Below, in pieces: positions 25,730-34,587 of a stretch of 64,000 nucleotides of DNA. The stretch lies in assembly GCF_023091245.1 (NCBI RefSeq), contig NZ_JAHWXN010000001.1:2294001-2358000 (forward strand), written 5' to 3'. The notes under the pieces were generated by a model. That model had not been told where the DNA came from. It made no database searches and saw only the letters and a list, made by a program, of their open reading frames with translations. The translations under genes were made by a program, and so were the position numbers. The stretch comes from Microbacterium croceum (GTDB lineage: Bacteria; Actinomycetota; Actinomycetes; Actinomycetales; Microbacteriaceae). How positions within the stretch are numbered: the stretch's first letter is position 1; each line of letters opens with the position of its first letter.

Positions 25730-26512
25730 TCAGTCCACTCCGAGGAAGGCGCGATCGGTCAGGACGATGGGTCCGTTCTCGGTGATCGCGACGGTGTGTT
25801 CCGAGTGCGCTCCGCGCGAGCCATCCGCGCTGCGGAGGGTCCAGCCGTCCGGATCCGTGATCAGCTCGTCCGTCGTGGCGAGCAGCCAGGGCTCGAGCGC
25901 GAGAACGAGACCGTCACGCAACGGGAAGCCCCGGCCGGGTCGACCGTCGTTCGGCACGTGAGGGTCGCCGTGCATCGTGCGGCCCACCCCATGACCGCCG
26001 AAATCGGTGTTGATCGAGTAGCCCTCACCGTGGGCGATCGCCGCGACCGATGCGGAGATGTCCCCGATCCGGTTGCCCACTACGGCGGCGCCGATCGCGG
26101 CGTCCAGCGCGCGCTCCGTCGTGTCGATGAGGCGCAGGTCCTCGTCACGCGGGGTGCCGACCACGAAGGAGAGAGCCGAGTCGGCCACCCAGCCGTCGAC
26201 GGAGACGGCGAAGTCGAGCGACACCAGATCGCCGTCGCGGAGGGTGTAGTCGTAGGGGAGTCCGTGCAGCACGGCGTCGTTGACCGATGTGCACAGCACT
26301 TTGCCGAACGGGCTCGCGCCGAACGAAGGGTGGTAATCGATGTAGCAGGACTCCGCGCCCGCCTTGCGGATCAGGTCGTGCGCACGCCGATCGATGGACA
26401 GAAGGTTTGTCCCCACCTTCGTCTCGTCACGCAGCGTCGCCAGTGTCTCAGCCACGAAGCGACCGGCGGCACGCATCTCTTCGATCTCGGCATGAGTGCG
26501 CAGTTCGATCAT
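25730..26512 (-). CDS. map: Methionine aminopeptidase, type I, 260 aa
   Basis: Map removes initiator methionine from nascent proteins. The metal ligands can be traced through SLDFAVSVDGWVADSALSF (two Asp), GGHGVGRTMH (His), LALEPW (Glu) and HSEHTVAI (Glu). The start at 26512 has an AGAGGA Shine-Dalgarno and gives the standard MIELRTHAEIEEMRAAG; the open frame continues upstream into the neighbouring divergent gene. Length is that of short type I enzymes without a zinc-finger N-terminus. Confidence 0.96.
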   Translation of the reverse strand: MIELRTHAEIEEMRAAGRFVAETLATLRDETKVGTNLLSIDRRAHDLIRKAGAESCYIDYHPSFGASPFGKVLCTSVNDAVLHGLPYDYTLRDGDLVSLDFAVSVDGWVADSALSFVVGTPRDEDLRLIDTTERALDAAIGAAVVGNRIGDISASVAAIAHGEGYSINTDFGGHGVGRTMHGDPHVPNDGRPGRGFPLRDGLVLALEPWLLATTDELITDPDGWTLRSADGSRGAHSEHTVAITENGPIVLTDRAFLGVD

Positions 26513-26609
26513 CGGGTGTCCTCTCGTCTTCTCCATTCTCCCCGATGCGCAGCCTGCAGTCGGCCGCGCGCTCACAGCGAACACCGCAGTTCCGGAGGCC
26601 GAGGCGTCG

Positions 26610-26615
26610 TACGAT
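26610..26615 (+). promoter_or_regulatory. Leaderless -10 box TACGAT for the four-helix membrane protein
   Basis: TACGAT is followed by six bases (ctgagc) and the ATG at 26622. There is no Shine-Dalgarno. Confidence 0.55.
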
Positions 26616-26621
26616 CTGAGC

Positions 26622-27110
26622 ATGTGGTTGCGACAGGCCTTCTTCCGCTGGCTCCTTCCGGCGGCGTTCCTCCTGCCGCTGTGGCTGCTCGTCGGATGGG
26701 GCGTGTTCCAGGGCGGATGGGCGATCCTCTGGGTGTTGTTCATCGCGATCCCCTCGGTCCTGATCGGGCAGCTCCTGCTCACGTTGCTCACTCGGTCGCG
26801 CCCCTCTGTGCGCATCGAACGCGCAGTGTCCTGGTGGGATGTACTGGGCTTCACGGTGTGGCACGGTCTCACCATCGCCGTCGGCTTCTTCATCGACCGT
26901 GCTTTCGCCTGGCTGCTCGTCAGTGCGATCATCGCGGGCGTCGCCTTGTTCTGGCTGCAGCTCTGGCAGTTGTGGAACGAGGCGAAGGGCAGCGGCGCCC
27001 GTATCCGGGAGACGATCGCCTGGTCGAGCATTCCCGGCGAGCACGAGCCGGCTCCCCAGACACGAGTTCATGAGGTCATCGTCGTACGCGAGGTCGACCA
27101 GAGGGACTGA
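26622..27110 (+). CDS. Four-helix membrane protein of unknown function, 162 aa
   Basis: I do not recognise a family. Four hydrophobic segments are visible (about 8-27, 33-56, 70-90 and 93-114). A cytoplasmic tail of about 45 residues follows, ending in RVHEVIVVREVDQRD. Tryptophan is abundant in the membrane part. The ATG at 26622 is chosen because the first helix begins directly after it. It diverges from map and precedes rplS by 171 bp. Confidence 0.75.
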   Translation: MWLRQAFFRWLLPAAFLLPLWLLVGWGVFQGGWAILWVLFIAIPSVLIGQLLLTLLTRSRPSVRIERAVSWWDVLGFTVWHGLTIAVGFFIDRAFAWLLVSAIIAGVALFWLQLWQLWNEAKGSGARIRETIAWSSIPGEHEPAPQTRVHEVIVVREVDQRD

Positions 27111-27121
27111 CCGCCGTCATT

Positions 27122-27150
27122 TTGGCCGCTGGTCTCATTCATGGCAGAAT
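27122..27150 (+). promoter_or_regulatory. Promoter for rplS
   Basis: TTGGCC and CAGAAT are separated by 17 bp, with an extended TGG before the -10 box. Transcription would leave a leader of about 125 bases, long enough for an autoregulatory structure, though none is obvious by eye. Confidence 0.55.
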
Positions 27151-27281
27151 GAATGTTTGTGCCGTGACCGGTTCTGCCTCAGGGGAGCCCGCGGACGCAT
27201 CAGCGCCGTACGGCACAGACACCTTCTTGTTCCTTCCATCATCATGCACGCGACCTGTGGCGAGTGCAGAGAGAGACGATC

Positions 27282-27629
27282 ATGCAGATCCTCGACGCCG
27301 TTGACGCGGCATCCCTCCGTTCGGACATCCCGGACTTCTTCCCCGGCGACACCGTCAAGGTGCACGTCAACATCACGGAGGGCACGCGCTCCCGTATCCA
27401 GGTCTTCCAGGGCGTTGTCATCGGCCGCCAGGGCGACAGCGTGCGCGAGACCTTCACCGTCCGCAAGATCAGCTTCCAGGTTGGCGTCGAGCGTACCTTC
27501 CCGGTGCACTCCCCGGTGATCGACCACATCGAGGTCGTCACCCGCGGTGACGTGCGTCGCGCGAAGCTCTACTACCTCCGCCAGCTCCGCGGTAAGAAGG
27601 CGAAGATCAAGGAGAAGCGCGACCGCTGA
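27282..27629 (+). CDS. rplS: 50S ribosomal protein L19, 115 aa
   Basis: The sequence [19 protein letters not shown] and the C-terminal [20 protein letters not shown] are classic L19. L19 sits at the 30S-50S interface. I use the ATG at 27282; a GTG six codons earlier would add MQRETI, which is not a family feature. A strong terminator follows 14 bases after the stop, so rplS is probably monocistronic. Confidence 0.97.
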   Translation: MQILDAVDAASLRSDIPDFFPGDTVKVHVNITEGTRSRIQVFQGVVIGRQGDSVRETFTVRKISFQVGVERTFPVHSPVIDHIEVVTRGDVRRAKLYYLRQLRGKKAKIKEKRDR

Positions 27630-27643
27630 CGCGCAGCTTTTCC

Positions 27644-27678
27644 ACAGCACCCCGAGACACGATGTCTCGGGGTGCTGT
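27644..27678 (+). terminator. Intrinsic terminator after rplS
   Basis: ACAGCACCCCGAGACA and TGTCTCGGGGTGCTGT form a perfect 16-bp stem with a 3-base loop. The following bases (gttctccc) are only moderately T-rich. It is the strongest simple hairpin in the window. Confidence 0.8.
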
Positions 27679-27747
27679 GTTCTCCCCCCGGTGTGCGACC
27701 CTTGAAACTGCCGCGCGCGTGCGGTGCACCATTCGTGAAGGAAGCTG

Positions 27748-28476
27748 ATGACGACCGATTCCCCGTCCGCCCCGACGTCCAGACGGCGTCGCGGCTTCCT
27801 GATCTTCCTCCGCGATGTGTTGGTCATCGTGCTGATCGCGGCTGTGGTGTCGTTCGTGGTCAAGACCTTCGTGGTCCGTTCGTTCTACATCCCGTCTGCG
27901 TCGATGGAGCAGACGCTCCTGATCAAGGACCGGATCCTCGTCGATGAGCTCACGCCACGTTGGACCGGCTATGAGCGGGGCGACGTCGTGGTCTTCAAGG
28001 ATCCGGGCGGATGGCTCGACCCCGTACCGCAGACGCCTGCTGCCCCGCCGTTGGTACAGGCGGTGGACTGGGTCCTCAACGTTGTAGGAATCTCCGCGAC
28101 AGATGCTCAGGATCATCTGGTCAAACGGGTGATCGGCTTGCCAGGAGACCACGTCGTGTGCTGTAACGCGCTGGGCCAGATCACCATCAACGGCGCGCCC
28201 ATCGACGAGCTCAGCTACCTCAACCTCCCCGAGGGCGACACCGCTGCTTCGAACGATCCGTTCGATGTGGTCGTGCCGGAGGGATCGCTGTGGCTGCTCG
28301 GCGACAACAGAGACCGGTCGCGCGACGCGCGCGCGCACCAGGATCTGCCCAGCAAGGGTTTCGTTCCGTTGGACAATGTCGTGGGCAAGGCTTTCCTGAC
28401 GACGTGGCCGCTGAACCGCATGGGCACGATCGACGGTCATCACGACACGTTCAACGGCGTTCCGGACCCGGAATGA
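27748..28476 (+). CDS. lepB: Signal peptidase I, 242 aa
   Basis: The N-terminal membrane anchor is at about 18-40. The catalytic Ser lies in IPSASMEQTL and the general-base Lys in LVKRVIGLPGD. The GDNRDRSRDAR box is also present. It cleaves signal peptides of Sec and Tat substrates outside the membrane. An insertion (about 95-115) between the Ser and Lys boxes is usual in actinobacteria. Its stop overlaps the rnhB ATG by 4 bp, a common arrangement. Confidence 0.95.
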   Translation: MTTDSPSAPTSRRRRGFLIFLRDVLVIVLIAAVVSFVVKTFVVRSFYIPSASMEQTLLIKDRILVDELTPRWTGYERGDVVVFKDPGGWLDPVPQTPAAPPLVQAVDWVLNVVGISATDAQDHLVKRVIGLPGDHVVCCNALGQITINGAPIDELSYLNLPEGDTAASNDPFDVVVPEGSLWLLGDNRDRSRDARAHQDLPSKGFVPLDNVVGKAFLTTWPLNRMGTIDGHHDTFNGVPDPE

Positions 28477-29132
28477 CCGTCGTCGCACCGAAGCTGACGC
28501 TGGAGCGGAAGCTCCTGGGCGAGTGCGACCTGATCATCTCGCTCGATGAGGTCGGGCGCGGTGCCCTCGCAGGTCCGGTGGCCGTCGGCGCCGCCGTGAT
28601 GGATGCCGCCGGCGCGCGTCGTCGCGTACCTGAGGGCTTGCGCGACTCCAAACTCGTCACAGAGAAGCGTCGTCCAGAGGTGGCAGCACGGGCGGCAGCC
28701 TGGGTGCAGGCGTCTGCCGTCGGCTGGGCGAGTGCGGCGGAGGTCGATGAAGTCGGCATCATGCGTGCACTGGGCCTTGCCGCCTCACGTGCGGTGTCGG
28801 GTGTCGTGGCGCAGGGCGCATCGCTGGAGAACGCGCTCGTGCTCCTCGACGGCAACCACGATTACCTTTCCATCGTTCACCCTGGGCCGCTCAGAGTGCG
28901 TCCTGTCATCAAGGCTGACCGTGACTGTGCATCGGTGTCCGCTGCGTCGGTGATCGCCAAGGTCGCGCGCGATTCCCTCATGGTGGAGTTGCACGATGGA
29001 CACCCTGCATATCAGTGGGACCGCAATAAGGGGTACGCGAGCGCGGAGCATCGCGAGGCGATCAGAGCGAGTGGATTGTCGCCGCATCATCGCGCGTCGT
29101 GGGCGATCACGGATGCTCCGACGCTGTTCTGA
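28473..29132 (+). CDS. rnhB: Ribonuclease HII, 219 aa
   Basis: RNase HII removes single ribonucleotides and RNA primers from DNA. The catalytic Asp-Glu pair is in ISLDEVGRGALAGP, the third Asp in VIKADRDCASVSAASVIAKV and the fourth in the later VELHDGHP-YQWDRNKGY stretch. The ATG at 28473 overlaps the lepB stop. The open frame extends upstream within lepB but carries no RNase H sequence. Confidence 0.95.
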   Translation: MTVVAPKLTLERKLLGECDLIISLDEVGRGALAGPVAVGAAVMDAAGARRRVPEGLRDSKLVTEKRRPEVAARAAAWVQASAVGWASAAEVDEVGIMRALGLAASRAVSGVVAQGASLENALVLLDGNHDYLSIVHPGPLRVRPVIKADRDCASVSAASVIAKVARDSLMVELHDGHPAYQWDRNKGYASAEHREAIRASGLSPHHRASWAITDAPTLF

Positions 29133-29182
29133 ACGGCGATCGGTGCGGCTTCGTGGCGCTCCGACTCTAGGATGGATTCATC

Positions 29183-29509
29183 ATGGATGAGGAAGCCTTC
29201 GACGACTACGACCGCGAGCTCGAGCTGGCACTGTTCCGGGAGTACCGGGATGTGGTGTCCCAGTTCCAGTACGTCGTCGAGACCGAGCGTCGGTTCTACC
29301 TGGCGAACGAGGTGAACGTCGTCCGTCGCGATACCGAGCACGACTTCTACTTCGAGATCTCGATGACCGACGTCTGGGTGTGGGACATCTATCGCGCTGA
29401 CCGGTTCGTCAAGGCGGTGCGCGTGCTGACGTTCAAGGACGTCAACGTGGAAGAGCTGCAGCGGCGCGAGTTCGAACTGCCGCAGGAGCTCTCCCTCGAC
29501 GGGGAGTGA
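29183..29509 (+). CDS. DUF2469 family protein, 108 aa
   Basis: The core YREYRDVVSQFQYVVETERRFY and the end VRVLTFKDVNVEELQ match the actinobacterial DUF2469 family, which almost always lies between rnhB and yraN. The protein is acidic and soluble with no known enzymatic motif. A TAGGAT box (29168-29173) lies nine bases before the ATG, giving a leader of about three bases. Its function is unknown. Confidence 0.93.
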   Translation: MDEEAFDDYDRELELALFREYRDVVSQFQYVVETERRFYLANEVNVVRRDTEHDFYFEISMTDVWVWDIYRADRFVKAVRVLTFKDVNVEELQRREFELPQELSLDGE

Positions 29510-29515
29510 GCCGGC

Positions 29516-29530
29516 GCCCGCTGAGCGGGC
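29516..29530 (+). terminator. Small GC-rich hairpin after the DUF2469 gene
   Basis: GCCCGCTGAGCGGGC is a compact hairpin six bases after the DUF2469 stop. There is no U-tract, so its efficiency is doubtful. Confidence 0.35.
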
Positions 29531-29620
29531 ACTTCCTCTGCACCGCGGGCCGATCCACCGAGTTCTCCGAACGGTCCGGGCGACGCGTCGCTATCGGAGT
29601 CCCGGGACTCAGCGTCTCAC

Positions 29621-29626
29621 CATGCT
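29621..29626 (+). promoter_or_regulatory. Leaderless-type box CATGCT for yraN
   Basis: CATGCT is followed by six bases (ggggtc) and the ATG at 29633. It probably drives yraN-comM-dprA. Confidence 0.4.
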
Positions 29627-29632
29627 GGGGTC

Positions 29633-29995
29633 ATGGCAGCGAAAGATGATCTCGGACGAGCGGGCGAAGAGCGCGCGGTATCCCACCTCTTGGGGCTCGG
29701 CTACGACGTGGTCGACAGGAACTGGCGGTGCGCGCAGGGTGAGATCGATATCGTCGCCGTGCACGGTGATGAGCTGGCGATCGTCGAGGTCAAGACACGG
29801 CGGTCGACGGCCTTCGGACACCCTTTCGAGGCGATCGACGAGCGCAAGAGACGCCGACTCTGGCGGCTCGCACATGCCTGGGTGGAGGCGCACGCGCCGC
29901 GAGCACGCGGTCTGAGTCTGCGCATCGACGGCATCGGCATCGTGGGCCCTGATCCGGAGACCGCGACACTCGAGCACTTGCGAGACCTGGGATGA
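29633..29995 (+). CDS. yraN: YraN/UPF0102 family nuclease-like protein, 120 aa
   Basis: The restriction-endonuclease-like core is seen as GRAGEERAVSHLLGLGY, then GEIDIVAVHGDELAIVEVKTRR with the Asp-Glu-Lys metal-binding arrangement. YraN is widespread and often linked to rnhB and comM; its DNA or RNA substrate is uncertain. Its stop overlaps the comM ATG by 4 bp. Confidence 0.92.
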   Translation: MAAKDDLGRAGEERAVSHLLGLGYDVVDRNWRCAQGEIDIVAVHGDELAIVEVKTRRSTAFGHPFEAIDERKRRRLWRLAHAWVEAHAPRARGLSLRIDGIGIVGPDPETATLEHLRDLG

Positions 29996-31521
29996 GCACG
30001 GCCCGCACGTGGGCGGTGGCGCTCACCGGTGTCGATGGACATCTCGTCGAGGTCGAGGCCGATCTGTCAAATCAGACCCCCGACTTCAAGATCATCGGTC
30101 TCCCGGACAAGGCACTCGGCGAGGCGGTGCAGCGGGTGCACAACGCCTGCAAGAATGCGGGACTGGATCTGCCGCGCCGGCGCCTCACCGTCAACCTCTC
30201 GCCGGCGAGCCTTCCCAAGCACGGGTCTGGCTTCGACCTCAGTATCGCTGTGTCGACTCTCGCCGCCGGCGGTCTGCTCGCCCGGCGCTCGATCGCGGGA
30301 ACGGTGCACATCGGAGAACTCGGGCTCGACGGGCGTCTGCGTCCCGTGCCCGGGGTCCTTCCCGCCGTGTTCGCCGCGTCACGCGCGGGCTTCGATCGTG
30401 TCATCGTGCCGAAGGCGAACGAGGACGAGGCGCGCCTGGTCCCGGGTGTCGAGGTGCGAGCCGCCGCGTCACTCGCGGAGGTCGCGGTGTGGCACGGCGC
30501 CGACGTCGAGGTCCCTGATGTGGACGCCGTCGATGCCGCCTCACCCGTTCCGGTGCGGGAGGAGTCGCTCGACCTCGCCGACGTCGTCGGACAGCCGGAG
30601 GCGGTGGAGGCCCTGATCATCGCGGCAGCCGGTGGGCACCACCTGCTCCTGAGCGGTCCGCCTGGTGCGGGCAAGACCATGTTGGCGCGTAGGCTCCCCG
30701 GAATCCTGCCGCGACTGACCGAGAAGGAAGCGCTCGAGGTCGCGGCTGTCCGCTCGCTCAGCGGGGAGGTCGTGACGAGGCTCGACGGGTCGCCCCCGCT
30801 GGAGTCCCCGCACCACAGCACGTCGGCGGCGGCTCTCGTCGGCGGTGGATCCAGGGCGGCACGGCCCGGCGCGATCGCTCGTGCCCATCGCGGGGTGTTG
30901 TTCCTCGACGAAGCGGCGGAGTTCTCCCGCGTGGCACTCGACGCGCTGCGCCAGCCGCTCGAGTCCGGCGTGATTGACGTGCACCGGGCCGGGTTCACCG
31001 CTCGGTTTCCCGCCCGGTTCCAGTTGCTGCTGGCGATGAATCCGTGTCCGTGCGGGAACTACGGCATCCGTGGCGCGGAGTGCGTGTGCCCGCCCATGGC
31101 CATTCGGCGCTACGCGACACGCTTGTCGGGACCCCTGCGGGACCGCGTAGACATCGATCTCCAGGTGATGCGTGTTGCCGCGCATCGGGCCATGGCCGGC
31201 GAAGGGTCATCCCTCACGTCGTCCGCAGCTCGGGAGCGTGTGCGCGCGGCACGAGAGCGTGCCTCCGAACGCTGGCGGGCCACGCCCTGGCGCCGAAATG
31301 CGGAAGTGTCCGGCACCTGGTTGCGCCAAGGCGCGCTGCGTCTGGAGCGGGCGGTTCGAGCCCCGCTTGATCGGGCATTGGAGAGGGGCGCGCTGACGCT
31401 TCGCGGGTACGACCGGGTGCTGCGGCTGGCCTGGACGATGGCCGACCTCTCCGACCGCGATCAGCCGGGGCTCGATGAGATCGGACGTGCACTGCACTTG
31501 AGGAGAGGAACGACACAGTGA
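29992..31521 (+). CDS. comM: YifB/ComM-type Mg-chelatase-like AAA+ ATPase, 509 aa
   Basis: The N-terminal ChlI-like Lon-fold domain (about 20-165: DFKIIGLPDKALGEAVQRV) is followed by the AAA+ core. Walker A is LLLSGPPGAGKTML, Walker B is GVLFLDEAAEF, and a C-terminal Mg-chelatase domain contains four cysteines in MNPCPCGNYGIRGAECVCPP that may bind zinc. In transformable bacteria ComM is a branch-migration helicase for incoming DNA. It overlaps dprA by 4 bp, and DprA also handles incoming single strands, so the pair fits recombination of imported DNA. Confidence 0.93.
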   Translation: MSTARTWAVALTGVDGHLVEVEADLSNQTPDFKIIGLPDKALGEAVQRVHNACKNAGLDLPRRRLTVNLSPASLPKHGSGFDLSIAVSTLAAGGLLARRSIAGTVHIGELGLDGRLRPVPGVLPAVFAASRAGFDRVIVPKANEDEARLVPGVEVRAAASLAEVAVWHGADVEVPDVDAVDAASPVPVREESLDLADVVGQPEAVEALIIAAAGGHHLLLSGPPGAGKTMLARRLPGILPRLTEKEALEVAAVRSLSGEVVTRLDGSPPLESPHHSTSAAALVGGGSRAARPGAIARAHRGVLFLDEAAEFSRVALDALRQPLESGVIDVHRAGFTARFPARFQLLLAMNPCPCGNYGIRGAECVCPPMAIRRYATRLSGPLRDRVDIDLQVMRVAAHRAMAGEGSSLTSSAARERVRAARERASERWRATPWRRNAEVSGTWLRQGALRLERAVRAPLDRALERGALTLRGYDRVLRLAWTMADLSDRDQPGLDEIGRALHLRRGTTQ

Positions 31522-32711
31522 TCGACGAGCTGTTCGCGAGCACGGAAATGGTTGACGAGGTCCGGTTGCTCCGCGCGGGCGAGGAAGTGGTGGATGCGCT
31601 CGCGCGCACCGCATGGAGCGTGCTGGCCGAGCCGGGTGACGGCGTCGCCGGTGCCCTGATCCAAACGCTGGGAGCGGAGGAGGCTCTGCGGTATGCGATC
31701 GACGGCACCCAACGGGACGGGGCGGTCGATGCGCTGCTCGACACGGCCGATGCTCGGGTGCGACACGCCGTCGCGGAGGGGCGACGGCGCTGGGTGCCCC
31801 GAGTGGAAGTACGAGCGGTCCGTGATGCGTTGCGCGGCGCCCGCGAGGTCGGTGCGCAACTTCTGCTCCCCGGCGACGATCTCTGGCCGCATGCGTTGGA
31901 CGATCTCGGTGCCAACGCTCCGATCGCGTTGTGGGTGCGGGGAGATCCGTCTTGCATGATGGTCACCCCTCGGGTGGCGTTGGTAGGTGCCCGTGCCTCC
32001 AGCGGGTACGGCGACCATGTCGCGGCCGAGATCGCGGGAGACCTCGCGGCTTCCGGCGCGCTCATCGTGTCGGGTGCGGCATATGGAATCGATGGTGCGG
32101 CGCATCGCGCTGCGCTCGGTGTCGGAGGGGGGACGGTCGCGTTCCTCGCAGGCGGAGTGGACCGCGCCTACCCGGCCGGGCATCACGGTCTGCTGAAGCA
32201 GATTGCCGAAGAAGGGGCGGTGCTCAGTGAGCTGCCTTGCGGTGCCGCTCCCACGAAGTGGCGTTTCCTCGCCCGGAACCGTCTTATCGCGGCCCTGGGC
32301 GATGCGACGGTGGTGGTCGAGGCGGGGTGGCGCAGCGGCTCGTTGAACACCGCAGGGCACGCGGCCTCGCTCGGTCGGCCTCTGGGGGCGGTGCCGGGAT
32401 CGGTCACCTCCGCGTCGTCGGCGGGATGTCATCGACTGCTACGCGAATACGATGCGGTCTGCGTGACCTCGGCCGCAGATGTCCGTGAGCTCTGCGGCCT
32501 GGCGGCTGGCGTGGTCCCGACAGCGGAGGGCGTCGACCCCGAGCGCGTGCGCGTTCTCGACGCGCTCGGGGGTCGCACTTCCTTGCCGACGGTCGAGATA
32601 GCGCGGCGGTCCGGATTGTCGACCGAACGAGTGCTGTCGCACCTCGGTCTGTTGGAGCTCGAGGGCCTCGTGCATCCGGTGGGAGGCGGTTGGCGGCGCA
32701 CGCCCGTCTAG
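31518..32711 (+). CDS. dprA: DNA-processing protein DprA, 397 aa
   Basis: The Rossmann-like DprA core runs from about residue 120 to 320 with VALVGARASSGYGDHVA, SGAAYGIDGAAHRAAL and the RNRLIAALGDATVVVEAG stretch. A C-terminal winged helix (about 345-395) is present. DprA loads RecA on single-stranded DNA. The N-terminal 110 residues are a less conserved extension. It starts with GTG overlapping the comM stop. Many non-competent actinobacteria also keep dprA, so this does not prove transformation. Confidence 0.94.
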   Translation: MIDELFASTEMVDEVRLLRAGEEVVDALARTAWSVLAEPGDGVAGALIQTLGAEEALRYAIDGTQRDGAVDALLDTADARVRHAVAEGRRRWVPRVEVRAVRDALRGAREVGAQLLLPGDDLWPHALDDLGANAPIALWVRGDPSCMMVTPRVALVGARASSGYGDHVAAEIAGDLAASGALIVSGAAYGIDGAAHRAALGVGGGTVAFLAGGVDRAYPAGHHGLLKQIAEEGAVLSELPCGAAPTKWRFLARNRLIAALGDATVVVEAGWRSGSLNTAGHAASLGRPLGAVPGSVTSASSAGCHRLLREYDAVCVTSAADVRELCGLAAGVVPTAEGVDPERVRVLDALGGRTSLPTVEIARRSGLSTERVLSHLGLLELEGLVHPVGGGWRRTPV

Positions 32712-32806
32712 CGCATGAAGACAGCGACCGAGCGAAGCGAACGCCCGACCGGAACGTGCGGCGAGGCTCCGCCTCAGGGCACACGGTCGGCGGCAAGCTG
32801 GGAGGC

Positions 32807-33709
32807 ATGGAACTGTCCACGGCGTCGGAGGCGTATCTCGAGCACCTCGCCAGAGTGCGTCGGCTCTCGGCGGCGACGGTGAAGGCGTACCGTTCTGATC
32901 TTCGCGACCTGGAGGCCTCGGCAGGACCGGTCGAGCTCGACGAGGTGGATCTCGAAATGCTTCGGGAGTGGCTCTGGGCGGCGACGCAGCGCGGGGACGC
33001 TCGTTCCACGCTTGCTCGACGCGCGGCCGCAGCACGGTCCTTCTTCAGCTGGGCGAAAGAGCAAGATCTGATCGCGCACGATCCCAGCCTGCGGCTGATC
33101 GCTCCGAAACGCGGACGTTCCTTGCCGACCGTCGCGTCGCAGGATGCCATGACGGAACTTCTCGAGGTTCAGCGGTCTTCAGCTTCGGGCGGTGACCCGA
33201 TCGCACTGCGAGACCACGCGATCATCGAGCTGCTCTATGGTTCCGGCATTCGCGTCTCGGAGCTGTGCGGTCTCGACATCGACGACGTCGACCTCGATCG
33301 CCGCACGGCCCGGGTCTTCGGAAAGGGCGCCAAGGAACGCGTCGTTCCGTTCGGCCTGCCTGCTGGAGATGCTCTCGCCGCCTACCTCCGACGTGCGCGG
33401 CCCGTGCTCAGCGCACGGTCGGCCACTGCGTCTCCGGCCCTCGTGCTCGGTTCTCGCGGAGGCCGTATCGGTGCGCGGTCGGTCTACACGCTCGTCGCCC
33501 GTGTGCTCTCTCCCGTCGTGGGCGCGGACACGGTGGGACCGCACGCGTTGCGCCACACTGCTGCCACGCACCTTCTAGACGGTGGAGCGGACCTTCGCGC
33601 GGTGCAGGAGATCCTGGGGCACGCGAGCCTGGGCACGACGCAGATATACACGCACGTGTCGTCCGAGCGGCTGGCCGCCACGTACCGTCTGGCGCACCCG
33701 CGCGCCTGA
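32807..33709 (+). CDS. xerC: Tyrosine recombinase XerC, 300 aa
   Basis: The SAM-like N-terminal core-binding domain (1-95) and catalytic domain are complete. Catalytic residues are Arg in LYGSGIRVSEL, Lys in FGKGAKERVVPF, His/Arg in HALRHTAATH, His in ILGHASLGTTQ and Tyr in QIYTHVS. With XerD it resolves chromosome dimers at dif. The ATG at 32807 follows a GGAGG. The surroundings contain no phage genes, and its position after comM-dprA is that of the housekeeping XerC. Confidence 0.93.
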   Translation: MELSTASEAYLEHLARVRRLSAATVKAYRSDLRDLEASAGPVELDEVDLEMLREWLWAATQRGDARSTLARRAAAARSFFSWAKEQDLIAHDPSLRLIAPKRGRSLPTVASQDAMTELLEVQRSSASGGDPIALRDHAIIELLYGSGIRVSELCGLDIDDVDLDRRTARVFGKGAKERVVPFGLPAGDALAAYLRRARPVLSARSATASPALVLGSRGGRIGARSVYTLVARVLSPVVGADTVGPHALRHTAATHLLDGGADLRAVQEILGHASLGTTQIYTHVSSERLAATYRLAHPRA

Positions 33710-33777
33710 GGCTCTTCCGAAGCCGCGTAGGCGCGGTGCCGTGGCTCTCGCCTATGGTCGTTGGCGACGTCGCGTCA

Positions 33778-34359
33778 TCACTTCTCGGGGCAGCACGGCA
33801 GCAGCACGGCTCGCGTCACGGGACCGAACAGCAGCAACGGGTTGATGTACGCGCCGTTCAGCCGGACCCCCAGGTGCACGGCACCGGTCGGCGTGTGCCC
33901 ACCGGTGCCGACGATGCCGAGCGGTTGCCCGGCCACGACTGCCGCGCCGGGTGTGAGTGGCGAGCTGACGGGTTCGAGCGTCGACACGAGCCCGCCGGGG
34001 TGTTCGATCGTGACGAGGGGGCGGTCCACCACGGTCCCGCGGAACGCCACGACGCCCTCCGCCGGTGCGAACACGGTAGTGCCCGGTTCGGCCATGAGAT
34101 CGACACCGCGATGCCCGGCGCCGTACTCGTGGGCGGGGGCTCGATACGGTGCGGCAACGGACCGAGCGCCTGCGAGAGGCCAGGCCCAGGACGGTCGGGA
34201 GACGGAGGCGACGATGGGCGGCACGGCCGATGACGTCGTGAACCCGGCCACCGTGAGACCGGACTCGGCGGATGCCTGCCAGGGACGGGCTTCTCCTGCG
34301 AGCAGCAGCGCGCAGACAAGTGTGAAGAGGCACGTCAGCAGTCGCATCGAGGATGTCAT
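33778..34359 (-). CDS. M23-family secreted peptidase-like protein, 193 aa
   Basis: A signal peptide of about 30 residues (LLTCLFTLVCALLLAGEARPWQASAES) is followed by an M23 fold at about 65-185. The first metal ligands are in HRGVDLM. The second motif, normally HxH, reads VHLGVRLNGAYINPL, so the second His is replaced by Gly. Zinc binding and peptidase activity are therefore doubtful; it may be a cell-wall-binding activator instead. A CAGGAT box six bases before the ATG at 34359 supports that start over the ATG at 34347. Confidence 0.85.
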   Translation of the reverse strand: MTSSMRLLTCLFTLVCALLLAGEARPWQASAESGLTVAGFTTSSAVPPIVASVSRPSWAWPLAGARSVAAPYRAPAHEYGAGHRGVDLMAEPGTTVFAPAEGVVAFRGTVVDRPLVTIEHPGGLVSTLEPVSSPLTPGAAVVAGQPLGIVGTGGHTPTGAVHLGVRLNGAYINPLLLFGPVTRAVLLPCCPEK

Positions 34360-34365
34360 CCGTGC

Positions 34366-34371
34366 ATCCTG
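34366..34371 (-). promoter_or_regulatory. Leaderless-type box CAGGAT for the M23-like gene
   Basis: On the minus strand CAGGAT is followed by six bases (gcacgg) and the ATG at 34359. Confidence 0.4.
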
Positions 34372-34466
34372 TTACGGATCGGCGGTCGCAGAAGAGCGTG
34401 AGCGGTCGGTGGGGGAGACATGGTCCTCACCGCGCGATCGTGCAGGACGAGTGCGCTCGCACATCC

Positions 34467-34474
34467 TGTATGCT
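34467..34474 (+). promoter_or_regulatory. Extended -10 TGTATGCT for rpsB
   Basis: TGTATGCT is an extended -10 element with a weak -35 (GACGAG). Transcription here gives a leader of about 170 bases before rpsB, ending in a stem-loop. The rest of the 294-bp gap 34360-34653 shows no gene. Confidence 0.45.
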
Positions 34475-34587
34475 GGAGGAGCACCTCGATATCGGGGTGA
34501 CTACGCGTGCCCTCAGCGATGAACTTCGCGGCATCCACTCCCTCAGGTCCTTCTCTCAGAGCAGGCGGGTGTGCGCCGGGCACCAGG

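Noticed and set aside
28998..29190. Short ORF overlapping the end of rnhB
   Set aside because: It is a Ser/Arg-rich out-of-frame shadow without a start signal.
32807..33709. XerC-type recombinase as a sign of an integrated element
   Set aside because: There is no att-like repeat, no phage or plasmid genes, and the position after comM-dprA is that of the housekeeping recombinase.
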